Shown: one piece after another, positions 1 to 7,579 of the stretch | How positions within the stretch are numbered: the first letter of the stretch is position 1 | Layout of the letters: the number at the start of each line of letters is the position of its first letter | Source: Leisingera daeponensis DSM 23529 | Lineage (GTDB): Bacteria; Pseudomonadota; Alphaproteobacteria; Rhodobacterales; Rhodobacteraceae | Length of the DNA stretch: 64,000 bases | Assembly: GCF_000473145.1 (NCBI RefSeq) | Contig: NZ_KI421500.1 | Span: 2,071,725 to 2,135,724 of the forward strand | Reading direction: 5' to 3' | Made by a program: the position numbers and the translations under genes | The notes under the pieces: generated by a model | What the model was told of the DNA's origin: nothing | Seen by the model: only the letters and a program-made list of their open reading frames with translations | The model's database searches: none

Positions 1-126
1 GCCACCCGCCAGGATGCGCTGGGGTGGGCGGCGAAGGCCCGCGCGGCGCTGGAGGTGCTGCCCGATCACGAGATCCGCACCATGCTGAGCGACCTGGCCG
101 ATTACGTCGTGGCGCGGCTGAACTGA
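1..126 (+). CDS. ispB: Polyprenyl diphosphate synthase, C-terminal fragment
   Basis: The frame open from the window edge gives the last 41 residues of a protein ending DYVVARLN before TGA. The stretch AKARAALEVLPDHEIRTML lines up from memory with the C-terminal helix of IspB-type octaprenyl/decaprenyl diphosphate synthases (E. coli has ADEAIAALQVLPDSPYREAL). Such enzymes build the ubiquinone side chain from isoprenyl diphosphates. The catalytic DDxxD motifs lie outside the window, so chain length cannot be judged. It converges with ispE, another isoprenoid gene, and a repeat element follows its stop at once. Confidence 0.7.
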   Translation, partial: ATRQDALGWAAKARAALEVLPDHEIRTMLSDLADYVVARLN

Positions 127-132
127 TGCCCG

Positions 133-192
133 GAGGGGCTTTGCCCCTCGCGCCTGCGGCGCTCACCCCAGAGTATTTTTGCAAAGATGAAA
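133..192 (+). repeat. Intergenic repeat family A, copy 1
   Basis: Seven bases after the ispB stop comes a perfect hairpin (GAGGGGC-TTT-GCCCCTC, 133-149), a second hairpin (GCGCC-TGC-GGCGC, 150-162), a TCACCCCA linker and an A/T box GAGTATTTTTGCAAAGATGA (171-190). The same order of parts recurs at 7438, 27954 (reverse), 43028, 58391 and 58449 (reverse). The hairpin plus T run may terminate ispB transcription. Confidence 0.7.
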
Positions 193-216
193 AGGCGAGC
201 CGGCGGAGTCCGCCCG

Positions 217-1038
217 TCAGGTCAAAGTGACGGCGCTGCACCACCATTCGGGATGCTCGGCCCCGATCTCATAGGCCGCCATATGGGCGGCCTTTTTCGT
301 GGGGTAGAGCGCAAAGCAGGTGGCCCCGGAGCCGGACATGCGCGCGAGCATAGCCTGGCGGGAGCTGCGCAGATCCGAAAGCACCCGTTCGATGTCCGGT
401 GCGGCGGTGATGGCCGGGGCCTCCAGATCGTTGCGCTGCTCACCGAGCCAGGCGGCGCAGTCTTCGGCAGAAGTGAAGGACGGGATGCTTTGCGGCATCG
501 GCGGGTTGTCACGCGAGGCAAGCGCAGAGAAGACCGCACCCGTGGGCACATGCACGCCCGGATTGACCAGCAGCGCGTGCAGTTCCGGCAGTTCGACCGG
601 CGTCACCTGCTCGCCAATGCCTTGCATCCGTGAGGCGCGGGCGGCCATGCAGACCGGCACATCGGCGCCGAGCGACAGCGGCAGGCCTTCGGGAGCAGCG
701 GTCCCCTGCCCGGCCAATGCACGCAGGACAGCGGCGGCGTCGGAGGAGCCGCCGCCGATGCCCGCGCCGTGGGGCAGATGCTTGTCCAGGCTGATGCGCC
801 CGGTCCAGCCCGCCCCGGCAGCGGCCTTCCACACCAGGTTGCGCTGATCCGCTGGCACGCCGTCCGCAAACAGGCCGGAGACCTCCAGCGCCAGCTCCGG
901 GCCGGGGTCAAGCCGCAGCCGGTCGCCGGTGTCCGCAAAGGCCACCAGCGAATCCAGCAGGTGATAGCCGTCCGCGCGGCGGCCGGTCACATGCAGGGTC
1001 AGGTTGATCTTGGCAGGCGCGAAGACCTCAGCCGCCAT
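217..1038 (-). CDS. ispE: 4-(cytidine 5'-diphospho)-2-C-methyl-D-erythritol kinase
   Basis: A 273-residue GHMP kinase that phosphorylates CDP-ME with ATP in the non-mevalonate isoprenoid pathway. Visible signatures are the N-terminal FAPAKINLTLHVTGRRADGY, typical of IspE, and the ATP-binding glycine-rich loop PHGAGIGGGSSDAAAVLRA at about residues 89-107; a C-terminal MSGSGATCFALY motif completes the fold. Length is near the usual 280-300. The ATG at 1038 lies inside the 3' end of the upstream TPR gene (11-nt overlap), so the two are probably cotranscribed and translationally coupled. It converges on ispB, another gene of the same metabolic route. Confidence 0.95.
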   Translation of the reverse strand: MAAEVFAPAKINLTLHVTGRRADGYHLLDSLVAFADTGDRLRLDPGPELALEVSGLFADGVPADQRNLVWKAAAGAGWTGRISLDKHLPHGAGIGGGSSDAAAVLRALAGQGTAAPEGLPLSLGADVPVCMAARASRMQGIGEQVTPVELPELHALLVNPGVHVPTGAVFSALASRDNPPMPQSIPSFTSAEDCAAWLGEQRNDLEAPAITAAPDIERVLSDLRSSRQAMLARMSGSGATCFALYPTKKAAHMAAYEIGAEHPEWWCSAVTLT

Positions 1039-2743
1039 TGGCGACCTTCAGGGGTTCTGCGCCCTCTTCGGCCAGCACCGCGTCCAGGCCGATGTCCAGC
1101 TTGCGGCGGATGCGCTCGGGATCGGCCTCGCCGTCGGTATCTTCCGGGTCGATGAAGGAGAGTGCGCGCTTCCACTGGAACTCCGCCTCGCGCGCGCGTC
1201 CCACGGCCCAGTAAACATCGCCCAGGTGGTCATTGACCACCGGATCCACCGGCATCAGCTCCACCGCGCGCTCCATATGCGCCACCGCCTCGTCAAAGCG
1301 GCCGAGGCGGTAAAGCACCCAGCCGAGGGAGTCGACGATATAGCCGGAGTCGGGCCGCGCGGCGACCGCGCGCTCGATCATGTTGAGCGCCTCATCCAGC
1401 TTGCTGCGTTTTTCCACCAGCGAATAGCCCAGATAGTTCAGCACCTGCGGCCGGTCGGGCTCCAGCGCGAGGGAGGCACGGAAGTCCGCCTCTGCCTGCT
1501 CCCACTGGTTCAGCCGCTCGTGGCAGATGCCGCGGGCGTAGAGCAGGAACCAGCGGCTGCTGTCGTCCTCCGGCGTGTTGGCCAGCGCCTTGTCGTAGGC
1601 CCGGGCCGCCCCTGCATAATCCTCCTGCTGGCGCAACAGGTCGCCGAGGCTGACGTACACGCCGGGCTGCTGCGGGAATTGCCGCGCCAGCTGCTCCAGC
1701 ACCTCGATCGCCGCATCCGGCTTGGCGGCGCGGCGCAGGGCCTCGGCGCGGCCCAGTTCCGCGGCGTGGTAATCCGGATGGCTGCGCGGCACCTGCTTGT
1801 AGGTCGCCACCGACAGCTCATAGCGGCCCAGCTGGTCCAGCAGGCTGGCGCTGAGCAGGATGGCGTCCACGTGGTCCGGGCGCAGCGATGCCGCCATGCG
1901 GGCGTACATCAGCACGTAATCATTGGCGGTATCGCCGTTCAGCGCCGCCCCCAGGGTAAAGAAAACCTCGGCAATGCCTTCGCGCGGGCCCGGCGCGATG
2001 GTGTAGGCCAGGGTCTTGCCGTCCCGCAGCTGCGCATCCAGCGCTTCCAGCCCGGGGTCCAGGCGGCTGCCGAAAGCCGCCTGCAGCGTCTCGCGGGCCT
2101 CTGCGTTGCGGCCCAGCTGCGACAGGATCTGCACCCGCGCCACCGCAGCGCGGCGGCTGAGGCTGGCCAGGCGGCCGTCCTCGGCGGCGAACAGCGCCTC
2201 GGCGCCGCCATAGTCGCCGGCAGAGGCCAGCGCCAGCGCCCGGTGATAGAGCACGAAAGGCTTCAGGCTGCTGTCCTCCGCCATCCGGTCAAACGTCTTG
2301 AGCGCACTGGACACCGACCCGGTGCCGATATGCGCCCAGCCTTCCAGCAGGCCGTCCACCAGCGGGTGGATCGCCTCCTGTTCGAGGTCGCGGTCCAGCA
2401 ACGCCTGGAAATTCCCGCCGGAAGCATGACCGCCGGCAATGACGATGCTGGCCACCTGGCTGCGCGCGCCGATCTGGCGCAGGCGCTCCGCCACCGGAAC
2501 GGCGAGTTCCGCCTTGCCCATTGCAAGCTGGGCAAACACCACGTTTTCCATCAGCAGCGGGTTCTGCGGGTCGCGCGCCAGCGCCTGGGTGTAATAAAGC
2601 GCCGCCGCAGCAAAATCGCTGTCATAGGTGGCGGCCCGTCCGGCCAGGTAGGATCCGGCCAGTCCTTCGGCCTGCACGGCTGGTGCAGCAGCGGCGGCCA
2701 TCAGGGCCGCACAGGTCAAGCTGCGAAGATTGGATACGGGCAC
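1028..2743 (-). CDS. Secreted tetratricopeptide-repeat protein
   Basis: The 571-residue product starts with a cleavable-looking signal peptide (SNLRSLTCAALMAAAAAPAVQA, then E-G-L) and is otherwise a chain of helical TPR units; clear ones include YLGYSLVEKRSKLDEALNMI and YIVDSLGWVLYRLGRFDEAV near residues 430-490. TPR arrays are protein-docking scaffolds, so a periplasmic adaptor role is inferred; the exact partner is unknown. Homologues next to ispE are common in Rhodobacterales as far as I recall. The start is GTG at 2743, with AAGGGGG eight bases upstream; no ATG fits the signal peptide better. The 3' end overlaps ispE. Confidence 0.85.
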   Translation of the reverse strand: MPVSNLRSLTCAALMAAAAAPAVQAEGLAGSYLAGRAATYDSDFAAAALYYTQALARDPQNPLLMENVVFAQLAMGKAELAVPVAERLRQIGARSQVASIVIAGGHASGGNFQALLDRDLEQEAIHPLVDGLLEGWAHIGTGSVSSALKTFDRMAEDSSLKPFVLYHRALALASAGDYGGAEALFAAEDGRLASLSRRAAVARVQILSQLGRNAEARETLQAAFGSRLDPGLEALDAQLRDGKTLAYTIAPGPREGIAEVFFTLGAALNGDTANDYVLMYARMAASLRPDHVDAILLSASLLDQLGRYELSVATYKQVPRSHPDYHAAELGRAEALRRAAKPDAAIEVLEQLARQFPQQPGVYVSLGDLLRQQEDYAGAARAYDKALANTPEDDSSRWFLLYARGICHERLNQWEQAEADFRASLALEPDRPQVLNYLGYSLVEKRSKLDEALNMIERAVAARPDSGYIVDSLGWVLYRLGRFDEAVAHMERAVELMPVDPVVNDHLGDVYWAVGRAREAEFQWKRALSFIDPEDTDGEADPERIRRKLDIGLDAVLAEEGAEPLKVANGG

Positions 2744-2814
2744 GCGGGGACCCCCTTACGATTTACTGCTCTTGCTCTTCTAAGAAAGGGTAGTGCGGCG
2801 GCCGTCAACACGCA

Positions 2815-2840
2815 ATGGGGCGGCCCGGCGGCCGCCCCAT
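2815..2840. terminator. GC-rich hairpin between etf-QO and the TPR gene
   Basis: An 11-bp perfect stem, ATGGGGCGGCC-CGGC-GGCCGCCCCAT, sits 40 bases past the stop of the ETF-QO gene and 70 before the TPR start. It lacks a U run on the reverse strand, so it could be a weak or Rho-assisted terminator or a processing hairpin separating the two reverse-strand genes. Confidence 0.45.
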
Positions 2841-2879
2841 AAAATCCGGCGAAAGCGCGCCGAAAATTTAAACTTCCCG

Positions 2880-4529
2880 TTACATGTTGGGGTAGTTCGG
2901 GCCGTCGCCGCCCTGGGGGGTGGTCCAGGTGATGTTCTGGGACGGATCCTTGATGTCGCAGGTCTTGCAGTGGACGCAGTTCTGGAAGTTGATCACGAAC
3001 TCCGGCTGGCCGTCCTTTTCCACCACTTCGTAGACACCGGCCGGGCAATAGCGCTGCGCCGGTTCGGCGTATTTCGGCAGGTTGACCCGGACCGGGGTGT
3101 CCTCGTTGCCCAGTCGCAGGTGGCAGGGCTGGCTTTCCTCGTGGTTGGTCATCGAGAAGCTGACGTTGGTCAGGCGGTCAAACGACAGCACGCCATCGGG
3201 CTTCGGGTAGTCGATCACCTTGTGCTTGGAGGCTTCCTCGGTCGCCTCGGCGTCGTTCTTGCCGTGGCCCAGGGTGCCGAAGAAGGAGAAGCCAAGGAGG
3301 TTGTTGGTCCACATGTCGAGGCCGCCCAGCGCCAGCGAGGCGGTGAGGCCCCACTTGGACCACATCGGTTTCACGTTGCGGACCATCTTCAGATCCTTGC
3401 CGATGGCACCATCGCGCACGTCGGTTTCATAGGCCGTCAGCTCGTCGCCGGACCGCTCTGCCTTGATCGCCTCATAGGCGGCTTCGGCCGCGGCCTTGCC
3501 CGACAGCATCGCGTTGTGGTTGCCCTTGATGCGCGGCACGTTGACCATGCCCGCGGAGCAGCCCAGCAGCGCCACGCCCGGCGCGACCAGTTTCGGCATC
3601 GACTGCCAGCCGCCCTCGGTGATCGCACGGGCGCCATAGGCCACGCGCTTGCCGCCCTTCAGCAGCTCGGCCACCACCGGGTGATGCTTGAAGCGCTGGA
3701 ATTCCATGTAGGGGAACAGGTGCGGGTTCTTGTAGTTCAGGTGCACCACAAAGCCCACGTACACCTGATTGTTGTCCAGGTGGTAGATGAACGAGCCGCC
3801 GCCCGCATTGGAACCCAGCGGCCAGCCCATGGTGTGGGTGACGGTGCCTTCCTTATGCTTGGCCGGGTCGATTTCCCAGATTTCCTTCATGCCGATGCCG
3901 TATTTCTGCGGCTCCTTGCCGTCAGACAGGCCGTATTTGGCAATCACTTCCTTGGAGAGCGAGCCGCGCACGCCTTCACCGAGGAACACGTACTTGCCGT
4001 GCAGCTCCATGCCGGGCTCATAGGCCGGGCCGGGGGTGCCGTCGGGGTTCTTCCCGAATTCGCCGGCAACCACGCCCTTCACTTCGCCGTTTTCGCCATA
4101 GACCAGTTCAGAGCACGCCATGCCCGGGAAGATCTCGACGCCCATTTCCTCGGCCTGCTCCGCCATCCAGCGGCAGACGTTGCCCATGGAGACGATGTAG
4201 TTGCCGTGGTTGTTCATCAAGGGCGGCATCGGGAAGTTCGGGATGCGGACGTGACCTGCCTCGCCCAGCATGTAGAAGTTGTCTTCCTTGACTTCCACGT
4301 TCAGCGGAGCGCCCTTTTCCTTCCAGTCGGGGATCAGCGCATTCAGGCCGCAGGGATCCAGCACCGCGCCCGACAGAATGTGCGCGCCCACCTCTGAGCC
4401 CTTTTCCAGGACCACGACCTGCAGGTCGGCATCCAGCTGTTTCAGGCGGATGGCCGCAGACAGACCAGCAGGGCCGGCCCCGACGATCACCACGTCGTAT
4501 TCCATCGCTTCGCGTTCAATCTCGGCCAT
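2880..4529 (-). CDS. etfD: Electron transfer flavoprotein-ubiquinone oxidoreductase
   Basis: This 549-residue inner-membrane-associated enzyme passes electrons from ETF, and so from acyl-CoA and other flavin dehydrogenases, to ubiquinone. The FAD Rossmann motif VVIVGAGPAGLSAAIRL is at the N terminus; the C terminus has the 4Fe-4S cluster ligands in CPAGVYE and NCVHCKTCDIKDPSQNITW. Length matches the family closely. An upstream in-frame codon would add 19 residues, but the ATG at 4529 has AAGGAG eight bases upstream and gives the usual N terminus, so I chose it. The acyl-CoA dehydrogenase at 15.4 kb is a plausible upstream electron donor through ETF. Confidence 0.95.
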   Translation of the reverse strand: MAEIEREAMEYDVVIVGAGPAGLSAAIRLKQLDADLQVVVLEKGSEVGAHILSGAVLDPCGLNALIPDWKEKGAPLNVEVKEDNFYMLGEAGHVRIPNFPMPPLMNNHGNYIVSMGNVCRWMAEQAEEMGVEIFPGMACSELVYGENGEVKGVVAGEFGKNPDGTPGPAYEPGMELHGKYVFLGEGVRGSLSKEVIAKYGLSDGKEPQKYGIGMKEIWEIDPAKHKEGTVTHTMGWPLGSNAGGGSFIYHLDNNQVYVGFVVHLNYKNPHLFPYMEFQRFKHHPVVAELLKGGKRVAYGARAITEGGWQSMPKLVAPGVALLGCSAGMVNVPRIKGNHNAMLSGKAAAEAAYEAIKAERSGDELTAYETDVRDGAIGKDLKMVRNVKPMWSKWGLTASLALGGLDMWTNNLLGFSFFGTLGHGKNDAEATEEASKHKVIDYPKPDGVLSFDRLTNVSFSMTNHEESQPCHLRLGNEDTPVRVNLPKYAEPAQRYCPAGVYEVVEKDGQPEFVINFQNCVHCKTCDIKDPSQNITWTTPQGGDGPNYPNM

Positions 4530-4697
4530 CTGCGGCGCTCCTTGGCTAACTCTTGCTACCGGCCCCGCAACAGTCTGCGGGCGCAATATTCTTTCGCGGC
4601 TGCTTAGCGTTCGGCGCCCCCATGGGTCAATCCAAACTCCGCGTCAAACACCTGTAAAACAGGCAACTGAGACAAAAAGTGCGTCCATTATCGTCAC

Positions 4698-5177
4698 TCA
4701 AGGATCATTTTCCGCCGCCATCTCTGTCTCGGGACGGTCTCCCATGAGGTATCGGGGGCCCTGCCCCTTCTGTGCCGCCCGGTCCTCGGGGTTGTAAAGC
4801 TTGCAATTCGGCAGCGACAGGCAGCCGCAGCCGATACAGCCGTCCAGATTGTCGCGCAGTTTCATCAAGGTTTCGATTCGCTGGTCCAAGTGGCTGCGGA
4901 AGCTGTCCGAAATGCGCGCCCAGTCCGCTTTGGTGGGAGTGCGGCTGCCCGGCAGGCTTTTGAGGAAGCCGCGGATGTCCGGCAGGGAAAAACCGAACTG
5001 CTGCGCGATCATGATGAAGCTGAGCCGCCGGATGTCGGCCCGCTGGAACCGCCGCTGGCCGCCGGCGTTGCGCCAGGGCTCCACCAGGCCTTGCGCCTCG
5101 TAATAGCGGATGGCGGACACCGCGAGGCCGGTGCGTTCGGCCAGATACCCGATGGAAATGCCGGCAGACTGGGGCAT
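4698..5177 (-). CDS. soxR: Redox-sensitive transcriptional regulator SoxR
   Basis: A 159-residue MerR-family regulator. The winged helix-turn-helix is at residues 7-70 (GYLAERTGLAVSAIRYYEAQG) and the C-terminal 2Fe-2S cluster is ligated by Cys114, 117, 119 and 125 in DGCIGCGCLSLPNC, the pattern that defines SoxR. Oxidation of the cluster by redox-cycling compounds or superoxide activates target promoters. ATG at 5177 has AGGGAG upstream; 22 extra in-frame residues are possible but unlike the family. It is divergent from a small VOC-fold gene, with a candidate SoxR site in the 96-bp gap. No soxS is nearby, as is usual outside enterics. Confidence 0.93.
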   Translation of the reverse strand: MPQSAGISIGYLAERTGLAVSAIRYYEAQGLVEPWRNAGGQRRFQRADIRRLSFIMIAQQFGFSLPDIRGFLKSLPGSRTPTKADWARISDSFRSHLDQRIETLMKLRDNLDGCIGCGCLSLPNCKLYNPEDRAAQKGQGPRYLMGDRPETEMAAENDP

Positions 5178-5200
5178 GGGCAACTCCCTGAAGAAATCCC

Positions 5201-5231
5201 TTGAGCTAAAGTTAGGTTTAGGAATTACGGT
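5201..5231 (+). promoter_or_regulatory. Candidate SoxR-controlled promoter
   Basis: A TTGAGC -35-like hexamer (5201-5206) and a TACGGT -10-like hexamer (5226-5231) are 19 bp apart, the overlong spacing typical of MerR-family promoters. The spacer carries an inverted repeat CTAAA-GTTAGG-TTTAG (5206-5221). It lies between divergent soxR and the VOC gene and reads toward the latter. The spacing and symmetry are seen; SoxR binding is inferred. Confidence 0.4.
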
Positions 5232-5273
5232 GAGTCGCATCAACAGGTTTGCTCAGGCAAAAGGAGATTTCCG

Positions 5274-5654
5274 ATGAGCGCAGTTCTGGAACATGCAAAT
5301 GTCACCGTCGCTGACCCCCATGGCACAGCGGCCTGGATGGAACATGTTTTTGGCTGGCATGTGCGCTGGCAGGGCGAGGCCAAGAACGGCGGCTACACAG
5401 TGCATGTGGGCGGGGAAGACAGCTACCTGGCGCTCTACACGCCGCGAACGTCTGCAGGCAAAGCGCCGGAAAGCTACGGCATTATCGGCGGGCTGAACCA
5501 CCTGGCGGTGATCGTCGAGGACCTGGACGCCACCGAGGCCGCAGTGAAGGCCGCAGGCTTCACCCCGATGAACCACGGCGATTATGAGCCGGGCCGCCGG
5601 TTTTATTTCCACGACGAAAACGGCATCGAATACGAGGCGGTGCAATATGATTGA
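5274..5654 (+). CDS. VOC-superfamily (glyoxalase/bleomycin-resistance fold) protein
   Basis: A 126-residue single-domain protein with two beta-alpha-beta-beta-beta repeats, beginning LEHANVTVADPHGTAAWMEH and, in the second half, LNHLAVIVEDLDATEAAVKA; FYFHDENGIEYEAVQYD ends it. The first-repeat His (residue 7) and terminal Glu fit metal ligands of the family, but the substrate cannot be read from sequence. AAGGAG lies seven bases before the ATG. Its position across a MerR-spaced promoter from soxR suggests induction by redox-active compounds, perhaps in a detoxification or antibiotic-binding role; this is inference. Confidence 0.85.
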   Translation: MSAVLEHANVTVADPHGTAAWMEHVFGWHVRWQGEAKNGGYTVHVGGEDSYLALYTPRTSAGKAPESYGIIGGLNHLAVIVEDLDATEAAVKAAGFTPMNHGDYEPGRRFYFHDENGIEYEAVQYD

Positions 5655-5905
5655 CCTCCTCTGGCAAGCGGGGCTTCCGCGGCTGCCCGAGCACGGCATT
5701 TTCTTGCGCATTCCTGTGGAAAAGCCGGCCAAAGCACGCAGTTAGGCGGATTTGCGTGCCAGCAGCCCCCGCGGCCACTTGAAATCAGGCACAGGATTGG
5801 GTCAGGTAAATGCCAACCGGACCGGACGCCCCGCAGCACCTGCTGCGGGGCTCCGGCTTTCGTACTGACAAAAACAGAACATAAAGAGCGACCTGGACCA
5901 ACCAC
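5655..5905. other. Intergenic region upstream of greA
   Basis: These 251 bases contain no convincing gene. A perfect 10-bp hairpin (CCCCGCAGCA-CC-TGCTGCGGGG, 5829-5850), followed by CTCCGGCTTT, lies 56 bases before the greA start. It could be a terminator for an upstream transcript or an element in the greA leader. Confidence 0.5.
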
Positions 5906-6376
5906 ATGGAAAAGATTCCGATGACCCCGGCGGGTCACGCTGCCCTGGAAAGCGAACTGAAAACCCTGAAATCCGTCGAACGCCCGGCCATCATCCAGGC
6001 GATCGCCGAAGCGCGCGAGCTGGGCGACCTGTCGGAAAACGCCGAATACCACTCTGCCCGCGAGAAACAGTCCTTCATCGAGGGCCGCATCAAGGAACTG
6101 GAGGGCATCCTGTCGCTGGCCGATGTGATCAACCCGGCCAAGCTGAACGGCGCGATCAAGTTCGGCGCCAAGGTGACCGTGGTGGACGAGGACACCGACG
6201 AGGAAAAGACCTGGCAGATCGTCGGCGAGCATGAGGCCAACATCGAAGCGGGCCTGCTGAACATCAAGTCCCCGATCGCGCGCGCCTTGATCGGCAAGGA
6301 CGAAGGGGACAGTGTCGAAGTGCGCACGCCCGGCGGCGAACGCTCCTACGAGATTCTCAAGATCGTCTATTCCTGA
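5906..6376 (+). CDS. greA: Transcription elongation factor GreA
   Basis: The 156-residue product rescues backtracked RNA polymerase by stimulating transcript cleavage. The N-terminal coiled coil begins [19 protein letters not shown] and carries the acidic tip [18 protein letters not shown], whose Asp and Glu are the catalytic pair in the family; the C-terminal FKBP-like domain ends [18 protein letters not shown]. Length is canonical (about 158). The ATG at 5906 is the only sensible start although its ribosome-binding site is weak. The next gene follows after 15 bases on the same strand and may be cotranscribed. Confidence 0.97.
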   Translation: MEKIPMTPAGHAALESELKTLKSVERPAIIQAIAEARELGDLSENAEYHSAREKQSFIEGRIKELEGILSLADVINPAKLNGAIKFGAKVTVVDEDTDEEKTWQIVGEHEANIEAGLLNIKSPIARALIGKDEGDSVEVRTPGGERSYEILKIVYS

Positions 6377-6391
6377 TCTGCAAGGCGGTGA

Positions 6392-7432
6392 ATGGTGATG
6401 ACAGGCTCCAGCAGCAGCCCGGGCTCCAGCCCGACCTCCGCAGGCGGACGCCCGCTGCGCGGCTTTGAGTCGCCCGCGGGCAGCGGGCTGGGCGGGGCCG
6501 AACTGGTGGCCATCGGGCTGGGGGCGCTGTGGCTGCTGGCGGCAGTGGCGTTCTACGTCTTTGCCCCGGAAGGCGCGGGCCTGTCGCAATGGACCGATCT
6601 GATCACCGGTGTGCTGGCGGTGGTGCTGCCGCTGGCGATGCTGTGGGTTGCGGCCTCTGCCGCGCGCTCGGCCCGGGTGATGCGGGAGGAGAGCGAACAG
6701 CTGCAGGCCGCCATCGACGGGCTGCGGCAGACCTACCTGGCCCAGGCCCAGCAACATGCCGCGGTGGCCGAGCCGTCGATGGCCAAGCGGCTGGAGGAGA
6801 TCGCGGAGGCAACCCGCAAGACCGAGACCGCGCTGGCCACCTTCCACTCCAGCCGCCGCGCCAATCCGGTGCGCCCGGCAATCCCCGCCGAGGCCGCCGA
6901 GATGACCGCCGCCGGCCAGGGCTCGCTGGCGCTTGGCACCCAGGCCGCGGACACCGCGCCGCCGCTGCCTGCGGAACAGTTCATCCGCGCCCTGAATTTC
7001 CCGGAAACCGCCGAAGACGCAGAGGGCTTTGCCGCGCTGCGCGCCGCGCTCAAGGACCGCAAGGCGGCGCAGGTGATCCAGGCCTCGCAAGACGTGCTGA
7101 CGCTGCTGAGCCAGGACGGCATCTACATGGACGACCTGCGGCCCGACATGGCCCGGCCCGAAGTCTGGCGCCAGTTCGGGCAGGGTGCCCGCGGCCGCGC
7201 GGTGGCGGCGCTTGGCGGCGTGCGCGACCGCACCTCGCTGGCGCTGACCGCGGCGCGGATGAAGCAGGACCCGATCTTCCGCGACGCGGCGCACCACTTC
7301 CTGCGCCGCTTCGACCAGATGTTTGCGGATTTCGAGGCAGAGGCCACCGACGGCGAAATTTCCGCCCTAGGCAACACCCGCACCGCCCGCGCCTTCATGC
7401 TGCTGGGCCGGGTGGCCGGGACGTTTGATTGA
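6392..7432 (+). CDS. Conserved membrane protein of unknown function
   Basis: I do not recognise a named family in this 346-residue protein. It has a Ser/Gly/Pro-rich head, two transmembrane segments (about residues 36-56, LVAIGLGALWLLAAVAFYVF, and 70-90, LITGVLAVVLPLAMLWVAAS), a helical, probably coiled-coil stretch (MREESEQLQAAIDGLRQTY), an Ala/Pro linker and an all-helical C-terminal domain of about 150 residues. The architecture suggests a membrane-anchored scaffold; similar proteins beside greA are, I believe, usual in Rhodobacterales. ATG at 6392 or 6398 could be the start; neither has a strong ribosome site. Confidence 0.75.
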   Translation: MVMTGSSSSPGSSPTSAGGRPLRGFESPAGSGLGGAELVAIGLGALWLLAAVAFYVFAPEGAGLSQWTDLITGVLAVVLPLAMLWVAASAARSARVMREESEQLQAAIDGLRQTYLAQAQQHAAVAEPSMAKRLEEIAEATRKTETALATFHSSRRANPVRPAIPAEAAEMTAAGQGSLALGTQAADTAPPLPAEQFIRALNFPETAEDAEGFAALRAALKDRKAAQVIQASQDVLTLLSQDGIYMDDLRPDMARPEVWRQFGQGARGRAVAALGGVRDRTSLALTAARMKQDPIFRDAAHHFLRRFDQMFADFEAEATDGEISALGNTRTARAFMLLGRVAGTFD

Positions 7433-7437
7433 TCCGG

Positions 7438-7488
7438 CGGCCCTGACGGGCCGCTGCCTGCGGCGCGAGTATTTTTGGAAAGATGAAA
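7438..7488 (+). repeat. Intergenic repeat family A, copy 2
   Basis: Directly after the stop at 7432: hairpin CGGCCC-TGAC-GGGCCG, then GCTGCCTGCGGCGC and the A/T box GAGTATTTTTGGAAAGATGA (7467-7486), almost identical to the box of copy 1. The T run after the hairpins is compatible with transcription termination. Confidence 0.65.
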
Positions 7489-7499
7489 GAGCGGAGCGG

Positions 7500-7574
7500 C
7501 GCCGGGCGTCAGCGCGGCGCCGGGCCCAACGGCGGGCAAGCATCCATGATGCGCCGGGCCGCGGGCGGGAGTGC
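7500..7574 (+). repeat. Intergenic repeat family B, copy 1
   Basis: Starts with a hairpin CGCCGGGC-GTCA-GCGCGGCG (one mismatch), runs into CGGCGCCGGGCCCAAC, has a variable middle with a small hairpin (GCATCCATGATGC), and closes with GGCGGGAG. Matching blocks occur at 41363-41443 (reverse), 41517-41586 and 51625-51697. It ends five bases before the stop of the reverse-strand moeA. Confidence 0.6.
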
Positions 7575-7579
7575 TCCGT

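Noticed and set aside
1004..2842. Long forward open frame (612 codons) opposite the TPR gene
   Set aside because: It is the antisense shadow of a GC-rich gene; His/Gln/Arg-rich composition, no domain, and the reverse frame has a signal peptide and TPR motifs.
2793..4397. Forward open frame opposite ETF-QO
   Set aside because: Antisense to a well-recognised enzyme with intact motifs; no family likeness.
5603..7297. Reverse open frame of 564 codons across greA and its neighbour
   Set aside because: Antisense to greA and to a plausible membrane protein; low-complexity Arg/Gly/Gln/His composition.
6529..7428. Alternative forward frame inside the membrane-protein gene
   Set aside because: Gly/Arg-rich out-of-frame reading; the main frame has membrane segments and normal composition.
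7500..7574. Repeat B copy 1 as a small transposable element with a gene
   Set aside because: The element is too short to encode anything and has no visible target-site duplication.
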